The notes beneath the pieces were generated by a model, which did no database searches, was not told where the DNA came from, and worked only from the letters and a program-made list of their open reading frames with translations. This document shows positions 26,183 to 35,546 of a stretch of DNA of 64,000 nucleotides, piece after piece; positions within the stretch are counted from its first letter, which is position 1; every line of letters begins with the position of its first letter. The stretch spans positions 39,715 through 103,714 of the forward strand of contig NZ_BAFT02000024.1 of the NCBI RefSeq assembly GCF_000308475.2, read 5' to 3'. The DNA comes from Nocardia brasiliensis NBRC 14402. Lineage in GTDB: Bacteria > Actinomycetota > Actinomycetes > Mycobacteriales > Mycobacteriaceae. The translations under genes were made by a program, and so were the position numbers.

Positions 26183-27820
26183 TCAGTGGGGTGCCGGATG
26201 GTTGCGGCGTCGTAGCTCGCGCACGCGGAGTTGGAGTTGGGCGAGCAGCATCGCGTCGGCGTCTTCGGGGTCCAGGGCGCAGACCTCCCTGATCCGCCGC
26301 ATGCGATACCGCACGGTGTTGACGTGGAGTCGCAGCGTCTCCGCCGCGACCTCGGCCCGGCCCGCGCTGTCGAGGTAGGCCCGCAGGGTGGTCAGGAGTG
26401 GTCCTTGCTCTCCGTCTTGATCTGCCAGCACCCGCAGTGCGCCGACGAATTCGGGCAGCGCGATGGAATCGGCGTAATTGGCCAGCTGTAGCAAAGCCAG
26501 CGGTAGCAACGTGCCGTCGAGATTCGCCACGGCATCGGCGGCGACCGCGGGGTGGCACATCGTCCGCAATATTTCCTCGGCCTGGATGCGCGCCTGGCTT
26601 AAATCCGAAACGGACTGGGCGGGCGGGCTCACCGCTATTCTGCAGGAAACGGGAAGCGGGGTTCGTCCGGCGAAGTCGGCCGCCAAGGATTGCGCTGCGG
26701 CGCATGCTTGCTTACGCGTCCGGTGCGGCCAGGCAAGTATTCCGTAGACCGTATGGTCCGACCTGATCGCCACGCCCGAAGTGTGCACCGCGGCCAGGTA
26801 ATGGGCGAGTGAATCCTCGATGCGTCGCAAATCGGCTGTTTCCGCGGAGATTCCGGCGGAAGGAGTCGCGCGGCGAGCCGTCGCGGACCGTGCGAAGCCG
26901 AGCGCCAGCACCGACACCGGCCCCTCGGACAGGCCCAGCTTTTCCGCTGTGGCGATTCGGGTCGGTCCGCCGGTGATCAAGGCTTCGGCCAGCTCACGGC
27001 GACGTCGCTGCGCTCGGCCGCACGTGTCGTGTCCCGCGGCCATCAAGTGCGCGGCGACCAGTTCGCCCGCCGCGGTCAAGCGCTGGGACAGCCGGGCGGA
27101 CAGCGGCTGCGGTACGACGAGCCAGACGTAGCCCAGGACGGACCCGCCGCCACGGACCGCTATCGCCACCCGGGCCGCGGCGCCGTCGCCGGCGACGCCC
27201 TGGGGGACGAAAACGGGAGTGGTGCTCGTCCGCAGCCGTTCGAAGATGCCGTGCTGTTCCAGTGCACGAAGGTGTTTGCCGGGGACGGTGCGGGCGAAGA
27301 TCGATTCGGTGCGCATCGGGTCTGCCGTCGTCTGCTGCGCGGACCATGCGAGCACGTTGGAGCGCCAGTCCTCGATCGTCACCGGCGCGTGCACCGCGGC
27401 GCTGATGGTGTCGGCGACCGCGAACAGATCGGCGGCGGCTTCGGCGGGGGACCATTGTCTTTGCACGTGCTCGAGCAGCTGCTCGCGTAACGCACTGGCC
27501 AGGTCCATCCAGGAAACGTCGGACCGGACCCGCACGATCGTCAGCGGTAACGAGGCGGGCAGCGGCGGTATCTCACCTTTGACGGCAACCGCCGCGGCGT
27601 TGTGGCGCGCCGCGTCGTAGACGACGTCGTGCAGGCAATTCGGGCCGAGGTCGGCGGCGACCAGGATGAAGGCCCCGTCTCGGGGGAGACCGCGCACCGG
27701 ATCGTAGAACTCGATGGTCGAGACCTGCCGATCGGCGAAACGGGCACCGGCCACCACGGTGAGCGGCTTCTTGGCGAGGCTGCTGACGAGACTGTCGACC
27801 GTTGCTGTGCCGGTGAACAC
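26183..27820 (-). CDS. PucR family transcriptional regulator
   Basis: 545 residues from GTG 27820, with AAAGGAG 9 bases upstream. The frame is open to 28252, but the extra part is antisense to a gene remnant and is rejected. Residues 1-130 form the PucR N-terminal sensor (TVDSLVSSLAKKPLTVVAGA, then GAFILVAADLGPN). A middle GAF-like region follows, and the C-terminus has the PucR helix-turn-helix: LLTTLRAYLDSAGRAEVAAE and LRLHVNTVRYRMRRIRE. PucR proteins control purine, amino-acid and amide catabolism; the divergent amidase and the neighbouring hydrolase remnant are natural targets. Confidence 0.9.
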   Translation of the reverse strand: MFTGTATVDSLVSSLAKKPLTVVAGARFADRQVSTIEFYDPVRGLPRDGAFILVAADLGPNCLHDVVYDAARHNAAAVAVKGEIPPLPASLPLTIVRVRSDVSWMDLASALREQLLEHVQRQWSPAEAAADLFAVADTISAAVHAPVTIEDWRSNVLAWSAQQTTADPMRTESIFARTVPGKHLRALEQHGIFERLRTSTTPVFVPQGVAGDGAAARVAIAVRGGGSVLGYVWLVVPQPLSARLSQRLTAAGELVAAHLMAAGHDTCGRAQRRRRELAEALITGGPTRIATAEKLGLSEGPVSVLALGFARSATARRATPSAGISAETADLRRIEDSLAHYLAAVHTSGVAIRSDHTVYGILAWPHRTRKQACAAAQSLAADFAGRTPLPVSCRIAVSPPAQSVSDLSQARIQAEEILRTMCHPAVAADAVANLDGTLLPLALLQLANYADSIALPEFVGALRVLADQDGEQGPLLTTLRAYLDSAGRAEVAAETLRLHVNTVRYRMRRIREVCALDPEDADAMLLAQLQLRVRELRRRNHPAPH

Positions 27821-27839
27821 GAAGCCTGCTCCTTTGGTT

Positions 27840-28189
27840 CGAATGTCCCGTCGACCGACAGTACGGAAGCGCGCCGGAGATCTGCCCGACGCTGTTCGGC
27901 GCCGGTGACGCCGGGGACCGTGTACGAAGCCGATGTCGAGATCTGGCCTTTCTCGATCGTCGCGCCCGCCGGGTATCAGATCGGTCTGTCGGTGCGTGGT
28001 CAGGACTACACGCACGGCCTGCCCGGTGCACAGGAGAGCGTCTACGGTCGCGAACTGCTGGGCAGCGGTGCGTACTGGCATGAATTGCCGGGTGACCGCG
28101 ACAATCCGGTCTTCGACGGTCGGACCACGTTGGTCGGGACGGCCGATCGGCGCCCGTACGTGCTGCTCCCCGTCATTCCCCGCGCGTAG
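27840..28189 (+). pseudogene. Remnant: C-terminal domain of a CocE/NonD-family hydrolase
   Basis: The plus-strand frame ending at TAG 28187-28189 reads TPGTVYEADVEIWPFSIVAP, GYQIGLSVRGQDYTHG, YWHELPGDRDNPVFDG and PYVLLPVIPRA. This is the C-terminal jelly-roll domain (PF08530) of X-Pro dipeptidyl peptidase/cocaine-esterase type enzymes, from about 27908 (perhaps 27840). The alpha/beta-hydrolase catalytic domain is absent: upstream sequence is the PucR promoter and coding region on the other strand. Its terminator-like hairpin survives at 28211-28243. The rest was probably deleted when the PucR region joined here. Confidence 0.75.
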
Positions 28190-28210
28190 GTTCTCGTTCC
28201 CGCACGGGTT

Positions 28211-28243
28211 CCGGCTACCTCTCGGGCGACCAGGGGTAGCCGG
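28211..28243 (+). terminator. Hairpin after the hydrolase remnant
   Basis: CCGGCTACC (28211-28219) pairs perfectly with GGTAGCCGG (28235-28243). It begins 21 bases after the remnant's stop codon, where the terminator of the intact gene would stand. Confidence 0.55.
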
Positions 28244-28372
28244 GGCCGCCATTGTATCGCAAGCCGTTGTGGCCCAACCGGATAACGAATCCGGGTGCGG
28301 AGCTGCCGAAATGACGGCGAAGTGAGGCCGCAGTTATCCGCCGGTGTCGGAACCGGTATTAGACACGATGGG

Positions 28373-29767
28373 GTGAACTTGATTTCAGAACTGACTCGTT
28401 GGTTGGATGCGACCGATCAGGCCGAGCTCGCCGGGTCAGGGGAGTTGAAACCGATCGATCTGGTCGAGGCCGCGATCGATCGGATCGAGCAACTGGATCC
28501 GGCCCTCGGCGCGGTGACGCTGCGCTATTTCGACCAGGCGCGCGCGGCCGCGGTGCATTCGACCGGGCCGTTGGCCGGCGTTCCGTTTCTGATCAAGGAC
28601 CTGCTCACCGACGTCGCGGGCCAGGTCTGCACCGACGGCAATGTCGCGCTCGCGGCGCAGGCCCGCCCGGCCGCGGCCGATGGTCCGCTGGTGGCGCGCT
28701 TGCGGGCGGCGGGGCTGATCTTCGCGGGACGGACGTCGACTTCGGAGTTCGGTACCGTGCCCGCCGCCGATTCCGTCGCCTGGGGCGCCACCCGGAACCC
28801 TTGGAACACTGCACTTTTCTCGGGCGGGTCCAGCGGTGGTGCGGCCGCCGCGGTGGCGGCCGGGATGGTGCCGGCCGCGCACGGCACCGATGCCGGGGGC
28901 TCCATCCGTGTCCCGGCCTCGTGTTGCGGCCTCGTCGGGCTCAAGCCCTCGCGGGCGGCCGGGCGGGCGGTCGATTCGGTGTTCGACCTGATCGCCGAGT
29001 CCGCGGTCACCCGCTCGGTGCGCGATTCCGCTCTGCTGCTGGATATTTCGCGAGGCACCGCGGGCGCAGACGGCTATCTCGCCGCCTCCGGCGTCGAGCC
29101 GGGCACATTGCGCATCGGGGTGCTCGACACCCGGTTCGACGGCTCCGCTGTGGCCGCGGAATGTGCTGAGGCAGTGCGCGTCTCGGGACGGCTCCTGGAA
29201 TCGCTGGGCCATCACCTGGAGCCCGGATTCCCGGCGGCCCTTGGTGATTCGACGTTGGACGGGCTGTTCGGGACGTTCTGGTCCTCGGGCATGGCCGCGC
29301 TCCTCGACGGGCTCGCGTGCCGGTTGGGCCGCGCGGTCACCGAAGCCGACGTCGAACCGCTCAACTGGCTGCTCGGTGTGCACGGCGGCGAGGTGACCTG
29401 GGCGCAGCGACAGGCCGCGGTCGAGGGGGTCGCCGCGTTCTCCAGGACCGTCCTGAGCTGGTGGGACGAGCACGACCTGCTGCTCACCCCGACCCTGGCC
29501 GAACCGCCCCTGCCCGCCGGCGCGCTGCTCTCCGACGCCGCGGACCCGATGGCGGCCCTGCAGCGCAGCGTGCAGTTCTCGCCCTTCACCCCGTTCGCCA
29601 ATTTCACCGGCCAACCCGCGATCAGCCTGCCCCTCCACGTCACTGCCGACGGCCTGCCGATCGGCATTCAGCTTGTCGCCGCTCCCGGCCGCGAAGACCT
29701 GCTGCTGCAGGTCGCTACGCAACTGGAGCTCGCGGCACCATGGCGGGATCGTCGCCCGACCGGGTAG
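28373..29767 (+). CDS. Amidase (amidase signature family)
   Basis: 464 residues from GTG 28373; TTG 28379 has better spacing from GGGGTG. The Ser-cisSer-Lys triad is present: Lys75 in [10 protein letters not shown], the Ser-rich loop [16 protein letters not shown], and the nucleophile in [13 protein letters not shown]. Length is typical of the family. It hydrolyses an amide, or transfers ammonia, on an unknown carboxamide; not GatA, since no GatB/GatC is near. Divergent from PucR, which probably controls it. Confidence 0.9.
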   Translation: MNLISELTRWLDATDQAELAGSGELKPIDLVEAAIDRIEQLDPALGAVTLRYFDQARAAAVHSTGPLAGVPFLIKDLLTDVAGQVCTDGNVALAAQARPAAADGPLVARLRAAGLIFAGRTSTSEFGTVPAADSVAWGATRNPWNTALFSGGSSGGAAAAVAAGMVPAAHGTDAGGSIRVPASCCGLVGLKPSRAAGRAVDSVFDLIAESAVTRSVRDSALLLDISRGTAGADGYLAASGVEPGTLRIGVLDTRFDGSAVAAECAEAVRVSGRLLESLGHHLEPGFPAALGDSTLDGLFGTFWSSGMAALLDGLACRLGRAVTEADVEPLNWLLGVHGGEVTWAQRQAAVEGVAAFSRTVLSWWDEHDLLLTPTLAEPPLPAGALLSDAADPMAALQRSVQFSPFTPFANFTGQPAISLPLHVTADGLPIGIQLVAAPGREDLLLQVATQLELAAPWRDRRPTG

Positions 29768-29838
29768 ACCCCGCGTCGTTCTGTGCTGTTCTGGCGCAAC
29801 GGGTTTGCTGCGCGCCCTGGGCTATTCGACCGGCTGTT

Positions 29839-30504
29839 TCACGTATTGTCCGCTGCCGCAAAGCCTTCGAGCCGGACGCGATCTGACGAGGTTCCGCTGA
29901 GGTAGCGGAAGAGCATCGCGGTGAGTTCGTTCTCGAAACGCGGGAGTTCGATCGGCTCGTGGGACGCAATCAGGTGGTGTACAACCAATTCCACGGTGGA
30001 GACGACCAGCCGGGCCGCGGTGTAGGTGTCGACGACCCGGACCTCCGGATGGCGGTCGAGGATGTGCTGCAGGTAAACGACGCGCTCTTCGCCGTGTGCG
30101 GCGATCTTCGCCAAGAGTTCGGCCGAGCGGGGTGTCTGCTCCATCATCACGCGCAGCAGTTGCGGGTCGTCGAGGTGGTTCTCGATCGCGGCCCGCACGA
30201 ATATCCGCATGGTCTCCGCCAACGAGTCGGGCAGCCGCTCGTTGCGGAGACGTTCGACGGTGGCTGCACCCGCGTCGAGATGGCGGGTCATCAGTTCGAC
30301 GAGGATCGCGTCCTTGTTCGGGTAGTACTGGTACAGCGAGCCGATCGAGATCTCCGCCTGTTCGGCGATTCGATTGGTGGTACCGGCGGCGTAGCCGTGC
30401 TCGGCGAAAACGCGCGCGGCCGCGGTGAGGATGCGCTGCCTGGTGAGTTCGGCCCGATATTGGCGCGGCTGTTTGCGGGGGTTGAGCCGACGCTGGTCCG
30501 GCAT
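29839..30504 (-). CDS. TetR/AcrR family regulator
   Basis: 221 residues from ATG 30504, chosen for its GGAGGTG ribosome site 5 bases upstream; ATG 30549 is an alternative. The N-terminal helix-turn-helix is clear at about 17-65 (TRQRILTAAARVFAEHGYAA, EQAEISIGSLYQYYPNKDAI). The C-terminal ligand domain is of TetR_C type with LLRVMMEQTPRSAELLA. Divergent from the gene at 30644, a likely target. Confidence 0.92.
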   Translation of the reverse strand: MPDQRRLNPRKQPRQYRAELTRQRILTAAARVFAEHGYAAGTTNRIAEQAEISIGSLYQYYPNKDAILVELMTRHLDAGAATVERLRNERLPDSLAETMRIFVRAAIENHLDDPQLLRVMMEQTPRSAELLAKIAAHGEERVVYLQHILDRHPEVRVVDTYTAARLVVSTVELVVHHLIASHEPIELPRFENELTAMLFRYLSGTSSDRVRLEGFAAADNT

Positions 30505-30643
30505 CGAGGCACCTCCGGGACGGGCGAGGGAAAGCGAGTAATTGCTCATAGTAGTTTGTGCGCCTGTCTTGCTCGCCGCCCCGTGCTCGCCCGCTGCGCG
30601 CGTCCGTGGTTGCATGTGGGTGCGCAGGATGAGGCGGAGGAAC

Positions 30644-32320
30644 ATGGGATACGACTGCACATTGCATCTGGTGGACGAGGACGCGATCCGGGAGCAGTTC
30701 GTGCCCCGGCTGCTCGGCAGCGCCTCCGGGCCGACGGCGTTGGATCGAGTGCATCCGGATAGTGAGGACCTCTGGCGGCAGGTACGAGAGCTGCTGCATG
30801 GCACGGACGGCCGGGCCGCGGCGGCCGCGGTGTCCGTCGCGGCGGTCATGTTCAGCGCCTCGATGCTGCCCTACCGATACGAGCGCGGACTGGCGCTGAG
30901 CCTCGCGTTCGAGACGGGACGGGTGTTCCCGGATTCGGTGTTCGCGCCGAAGGCGGCGTACGCGCCGGACGGACTGTTCGCCGAAGTCGTTGCGGCACAT
31001 CCGCATTTGAGCGGGCAGTTCACGTCGGGGTGGTTCGGTGGGAACTACACGACCGGCCTCTACGTGCCCGCTGATCATGTCGCGGAGGTGCTGGAGTGGG
31101 TCGAAGAGCAGCTCGCGCCCTTGCCGAAAGGTGAACAGCGGAAGTATCGGGGGATCGTGGCGACCTTGCGGGCGGCGGTCGACCGCAAGCTGGGGTATTG
31201 GGAGGCAACCGATCTCGCGGTGCCCGCCGCCGGGGAGTTCCCGGGAGATCCGGAACTGATGTGGGCGCAGTACCTGGGCAACGACGGAACTCCGGCCGCC
31301 GCGGTGGAGACCGCGCCGGCCTCGCCGATCGCGAGCGTCCTCGATGACATCGTCGACGGATTCCTGTTGTCGCACAGCGATGGGCGCACGCCGCGGGTGG
31401 AGCTGTGGGACCTCGCTGCGTGGCCGCCGCGTTTGGCGTTGCAGCGCAACGAATTCTGGGTGGCGGCGGCGCGGTCGCCCCGCGGTGGATGGCTCGCGCA
31501 GTCCACCGCCGACACGAAGGCGCGCCCACGCGTATTCGGGCCGATCCTGGTGGACGGCTCGGACGACGCGCCCCGAGTGCTGCCTGCCAAAGGGCCCGGC
31601 GACGCCGATCTCTACGCGCACGAATGCTATTTCCTCGGTGCGCGTCCCGTGGTCTTGCACGAGGTGAAGACGCACCTGCTGCGCTTCGGCGGGATGAATG
31701 TGGGTGACCCGTTGCCCGGTCCGCTGTGGCTCGCGGACTCCGGTGTGTGGGAACAGATTCCCGGTATTCCGGACGCTGCCGTGGTGAAGAGTGTACTCGG
31801 CGACGCGGCGCGTCCGATGACCGGCGCTGCCCGGCTGGCCGACGGCAGCACCGTATTGATCTGGGACGGAAACGGATACGAGCTGAACGCGGCGGGCACC
31901 GGCTGTGTGCGTGCGTTCGACATGGGTGCTCAGCGCTCGTTCGTCGAGTTCACCTCGGTGCCCGCGGGGGACGACGGGTTCTTCTATCTGTCCGACCGCC
32001 GCCTGCACGAGATCCATCGCGGCGGGACTCCGGTCCGGCATGTCGAAGCCTGGACGAATGTGATGGCGGTGCGGCCGGGGCCGGACGGCGGGCTGCTACT
32101 GAAATTCGGTGGTAATGACGAGGGCGACGTCGGGGTGCTCTACTTCCCGGAGGACCGCACGTATATCCCGCTGCCGCCGGAGATGTTCGACGACAAGTCC
32201 AGCTACTCGGAATTGTACTGGAGCGAAGGGCCCGATCGCGTCGTGGTGGTCGGCGGTGGTTATGTCGCCGTGCGGTCGGATGCTGTGCTGGCGGGGCCGC
32301 GGTCGGCCGTGCCGGAGTGA
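30644..32320 (+). CDS. Hypothetical protein with propeller-like C-terminal half
   Basis: 558 residues from ATG 30644 (GGAGGAAC directly upstream; the frame is open from 30542). It begins GYDCTLHLVDEDAIREQFV, an opening shared with uncharacterised actinobacterial proteins. The first ~220 residues are mostly helical with a YRYERGLALSLAFETGR segment. The second half is a series of beta strands with Trp/Asp turns (LWDLAAWPPRLALQRN, VLIWDGNGYELN, FFYLSDRRLHEIHRGG), suggesting a WD/kelch-like propeller. No catalytic motif recognised. A VOC-domain remnant follows its stop in the same frame. Confidence 0.7.
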   Translation: MGYDCTLHLVDEDAIREQFVPRLLGSASGPTALDRVHPDSEDLWRQVRELLHGTDGRAAAAAVSVAAVMFSASMLPYRYERGLALSLAFETGRVFPDSVFAPKAAYAPDGLFAEVVAAHPHLSGQFTSGWFGGNYTTGLYVPADHVAEVLEWVEEQLAPLPKGEQRKYRGIVATLRAAVDRKLGYWEATDLAVPAAGEFPGDPELMWAQYLGNDGTPAAAVETAPASPIASVLDDIVDGFLLSHSDGRTPRVELWDLAAWPPRLALQRNEFWVAAARSPRGGWLAQSTADTKARPRVFGPILVDGSDDAPRVLPAKGPGDADLYAHECYFLGARPVVLHEVKTHLLRFGGMNVGDPLPGPLWLADSGVWEQIPGIPDAAVVKSVLGDAARPMTGAARLADGSTVLIWDGNGYELNAAGTGCVRAFDMGAQRSFVEFTSVPAGDDGFFYLSDRRLHEIHRGGTPVRHVEAWTNVMAVRPGPDGGLLLKFGGNDEGDVGVLYFPEDRTYIPLPPEMFDDKSSYSELYWSEGPDRVVVVGGGYVAVRSDAVLAGPRSAVPE

Positions 32321-32419
32321 CTTCTGTTCGCCACCGCGATCGACCCCGACGGCAACTACCTCCAGCTCATCCAGCTGAGCCCGCAACATCGTGCCGAAAT
32401 GGCAGCAGGGGGCAAATGA
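32321..32419 (+). pseudogene. Remnant: C-terminal tail of a VOC (glyoxalase/bleomycin-resistance) protein
   Basis: Directly after TGA 32318-32320, and in the same frame, 32 codons read LLFATAIDPDGNYLQLIQLS then PQHRAEMA to a TGA at 32417. This is the last strand of VOC-fold proteins, with the metal-ligand Glu position replaced by Gln in LQLIQ. The rest of the domain (~90 residues) is missing. Read-through of the upstream stop would append it to the 558-residue protein. Confidence 0.6.
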
Positions 32420-32580
32420 GGGGCCGCCGCTGCTCGATCTCATCGCGTCGAAGGTGCTTATCAGGCGGGTTGTGGGAAGTTGGGTAGTTGGCTACTCAGG
32501 ACCTGGGGTGGGGGTGGTTTTACCTTTCCAGTACCGACATCGGTGGCGGGTGTTTCGCCGACCGGAACTGGAGGAGCAGC

Positions 32581-33213
32581 ATGTCCAGCAAAATAATCGA
32601 GAAGGCGGTTCTCGGGGCCGCGATAGGCGCGTTGGGTGCGACCGCTTTGGTCGTGACGGCGGAGCCTGCGGGGGCTGTCCCGGTCTGTAGTCAGTATGGA
32701 TTCAATACGCAAGCGACGACCATCGATCAGAGCAATGGTTGGCTTGTGTATTTCCTCAATGCGGGGGACATTCAGCAAACGCATCAGGGGCGTGCGATCA
32801 CTGCGATGAAGAACGGCACTAACCTGAAGGGCGGAAACATCAGCGACGCCACCATCACCGGCCGCGACGTCCGATTCACCATCCATTGGGACGACACCGG
32901 CTTCGCGCACTACTCCGGCCGGGTGGAGAACGACGGTTTCGCCCGTGGACTCGGTTCCGGCGCAGAGCCTTCCGCGGCTGCCTGGAGTTCGACTCGCCCG
33001 TTCCCCTGCCTTTCCCAGCAGAACGTCGCGACCGTCACCCAAGACGTCGATGTCTACGACGCCCCAGGAGGCGCCGGGGATGTCCTTGGCATACTGCGCC
33101 AAGGCCAAGAGGTCACCCTCGTCGGAAACTGCAACAAGGACGACTGGTGCCAGGTCACCGGCCCTGCCGTCCCCGGCGGCACCGGCTGGGTCTGGGGTGC
33201 TCTACAGTTCTGA
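32581..33213 (+). CDS. Secreted protein with C-terminal bacterial SH3-like domain
   Basis: 210 residues from ATG 32581 (GGAGGAG 4 bases upstream; the open frame begins at 32488). Signal peptide 1-33 (IGALGATALVVTAEPAGAVP). The mature N-terminal part is a beta-rich domain with RFTIHWDDTGFAHYSGRVEN. Residues ~150-210 are an SH3_3 domain: ATVTQDVDVYDAPGGAGDVL, GQEVTLVGNCNKDDWCQVTG, GTGWVWGALQF. Such domains bind cell-wall peptides or act as structural modules; no hydrolase domain is present. Confidence 0.8.
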   Translation: MSSKIIEKAVLGAAIGALGATALVVTAEPAGAVPVCSQYGFNTQATTIDQSNGWLVYFLNAGDIQQTHQGRAITAMKNGTNLKGGNISDATITGRDVRFTIHWDDTGFAHYSGRVENDGFARGLGSGAEPSAAAWSSTRPFPCLSQQNVATVTQDVDVYDAPGGAGDVLGILRQGQEVTLVGNCNKDDWCQVTGPAVPGGTGWVWGALQF

Positions 33214-33239
33214 AACCTTCGGGCGTCCACGCTTGCCGA

Positions 33240-34493
33240 TCATGGGCGCAGACGTACAGGTAAGGCGGTCAGCCCCCGGATGGCGAAGCTTGTGCGCCAA
33301 GTGGGTTCGTCGGCGGGCGAAAGTGCCAGGTCGGGGTGGCGCGCCAGCAGCCGCTCCAGTCCGATACGGCCCTGCATGCGGGCGAGGGGCGCGCCGACGC
33401 AGAAATGGATTCCATACCCGAACGCGAGGTGCTCGGCGTTGCTGGGACGATCGATGTCGAACCGGTGTGGATCGGCGAACCGACGAGGGTCGCGCCCCGC
33501 TGCCGCCACCGATACGACGATCAGCTCGCCAGCGGCTATCTCGATGCCGCCCAGCGTGATTGGCGTCGTTGTGTATCGGAACGTGGTTTCGCTGGTCGGC
33601 GACCTGAATCTGAGAACCTCCTCGATGAACGCCGGAATGCGTGTGGCGTCACCGCACAGCTGCCGACGAGAGTCGTTGTCGGACAACAGGGTGACCACCG
33701 CGTTGCCGATGAGGTTCGCAGTGGTCTCGAAGCCTGCGACCAGCAGGACGAGCACCATGCTGCGCAGTTCACGTGGCGTGAGACGTTCACCGTCCGCACC
33801 CGCAGCGATGAGTTCGGAGAGCAGGTCAGGACCTGGTTCGGTGGTGCGGCTGACGATGAGGTGATCTATATAGGCGACGAACTCTGTTGTGGCCGTTACC
33901 CGATCCCGAGCTGCGTGCTCGCTGGACACGATGACCGTCGACCAGCTCTGGAACCTCGCTCGGTCCGTGTCGGGCACTCCGAGTAGCTCACAGATCACCG
34001 ACATCGACAGCGGTACCGCGTAGCGGTCCAGTAGATCCACGACTTCGCCGGCGGTGGCCAGTTCTGTGAGCAGAGCGTCGGCGAGCTCGGTGACGCGCGC
34101 AGCGAGGCCGCGCACCGCGCGAGTCGAGAACGCTTTGGTGAGTAAGGAGCGCAGGCGTGTGTGCTCAGGTGGATCGTAGAAGACCAGCATGTGCTCGAAG
34201 GGACCGGCCTGGAGCTGGTGACCGGCATTGTTCGCTTCGAGCGCTGCCCGAGCGCCCGCCGAGCCCAGTCGCTTGCTGATCCCCGGATGACCGAATGCCG
34301 CTTTCGCCTCGGCATACCCGGTGATCAGCCATCCGGTACTGCCGTCGGGAAACGCCACCCGGTTGACCGGTCCCCGAGCGCGCAACGCGCCGTAGGCACC
34401 CTGCGGGTCGCGGTAGAAGTCGGGGGACAACACGAACGGGCTGGCCGGTTCGGCCACCAATCCATCTACCGCCGTGCCGGTTTCGATCTCCAT
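33240..34493 (-). CDS. Cytochrome P450 (CYP107-like)
   Basis: 417 residues from ATG 34493. I-helix LLVAGFETTANLIGN, ExxR in EEVLRFRSP, haem loop HLAFGYGIHFCVGAPLAR with ligand Cys365. Size and motifs are those of soluble actinomycete P450s that oxidise macrolides and other secondary metabolites. No redox partner is adjacent. A 258-base gap separates it from the upstream GNAT gene on the same strand. Confidence 0.93.
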   Translation of the reverse strand: MEIETGTAVDGLVAEPASPFVLSPDFYRDPQGAYGALRARGPVNRVAFPDGSTGWLITGYAEAKAAFGHPGISKRLGSAGARAALEANNAGHQLQAGPFEHMLVFYDPPEHTRLRSLLTKAFSTRAVRGLAARVTELADALLTELATAGEVVDLLDRYAVPLSMSVICELLGVPDTDRARFQSWSTVIVSSEHAARDRVTATTEFVAYIDHLIVSRTTEPGPDLLSELIAAGADGERLTPRELRSMVLVLLVAGFETTANLIGNAVVTLLSDNDSRRQLCGDATRIPAFIEEVLRFRSPTSETTFRYTTTPITLGGIEIAAGELIVVSVAAAGRDPRRFADPHRFDIDRPSNAEHLAFGYGIHFCVGAPLARMQGRIGLERLLARHPDLALSPADEPTWRTSFAIRGLTALPVRLRP

Positions 34494-34751
34494 CTACCGA
34501 AGCTATCAGCGTCGGGTCGACAACTGATTCGTAATGGAAACGTATTGTCAGTCGATGTTGCGAGGACTGGGCCTCGTTGTCGGCATCCGCAATGGCCATC
34601 CGCAATGGCAAAAAACATCGCATCAGCGACGGAGGCACCGATAGACGTGGTTGCAGAGAGTAACAGTCTCTGCAGCAACGGATTTCGTGCCAAGCGTCCG
34701 CGAATGGCTGAATTGTCAGCGGAGCGGCTCAGCGGCCTGAAGGGCCGGGCG

Positions 34752-35366
34752 CTAGGCCTTGCCGACTGGATAAGTCATGGCCCACATCATCGGTCTGTCA
34801 CCAACGGGCAGGCAGAAGGTATCGGTGACCTCGAATCCGAATCGCTCGTAGAAGCTGACGTTCTTCTCTCGGGTGCAGACGAGGTAGGCGGCGGTGCCGG
34901 GTGATTGCGTGCGGCGCTCATCGAGGAGTCGGGCGGCGTAGCCTCGCCCGCGGTGGGTCGCTGGAGTCGCGAGGTTGGCCAGGTACCAGTGCGGTGGTGT
35001 GGCGGGATGGTGCGTGTCCAGAGTGGTGCGGATTTCGATCGCAGCTCTGGTCCGCAGGCCCAGCGCCGGCAGGAGTTCGGGTATCGCGCGCAGGGTGCGT
35101 GAGAATGGTTGATCCCACTGTCCGGGCGGGTCCCACACCGCGACACCACCGAGATGGCCGTCCGGGTCTTCGGCAACCTGCACGCCGCCGCCGGGCACAT
35201 GGAAGTGGCGCAGGGAGGCAGCAAAGTAGCGGGGGAGCGCACGCTGTCGTTTCGGTAGATCCGGCCAAATCGCGGACATGACCGGATCTTCGGCGAAAGC
35301 TTCCGCGAGTACGCGCGCGCAGGCGCCGATGTCGACCGGTGCGGCGGTTCGGGTCGTGATCGACAC
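34752..35366 (-). CDS. GNAT family N-acetyltransferase
   Basis: 204 residues from GTG 35366 with AGGAGGT 6 bases upstream; the frame is open to 36209 but that part is antisense to the methyltransferase gene. GNAT features: helix VDIGACARVLAEAFAEDPVM, the acetyl-CoA loop LANLATPATHRGRGYAARLL (R-x-x-G-x-G/A) and FYERFGFEVTDTF. Members of this type acetylate small amines or antibiotics; the substrate is unknown. Confidence 0.9.
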   Translation of the reverse strand: MSITTRTAAPVDIGACARVLAEAFAEDPVMSAIWPDLPKRQRALPRYFAASLRHFHVPGGGVQVAEDPDGHLGGVAVWDPPGQWDQPFSRTLRAIPELLPALGLRTRAAIEIRTTLDTHHPATPPHWYLANLATPATHRGRGYAARLLDERRTQSPGTAAYLVCTREKNVSFYERFGFEVTDTFCLPVGDRPMMWAMTYPVGKA

Positions 35367-35546
35367 GTCGGGACCTCCTGAATTGCCGTTTGATCGGGTG
35401 CGTAATCCGAAGCAGGTCAACGTTATACGCTCGGTTGTGCGTTGTCTTCGAAGGAGAACTGACTCAACGCAAGCGTGGGGCGGCAGAACCCTTGGCCGTG
35501 ATTTGCCCGGCGTAGGTGCAGAGCGCAGGGTTGTGGAGGTGGTTCG

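Noticed and set aside
27821..28252. N-terminal extension of PucR to give 689 residues
   Set aside because: The extension is antisense to the CocE remnant and its hairpin; GTG 27820 has an AAAGGAG site and matches the usual PucR start.
29822..32041. 739-codon minus-strand frame spanning TetR and the 558-residue gene
   Set aside because: Its translation is low-complexity and antisense to two genes with good ribosome sites and family features.
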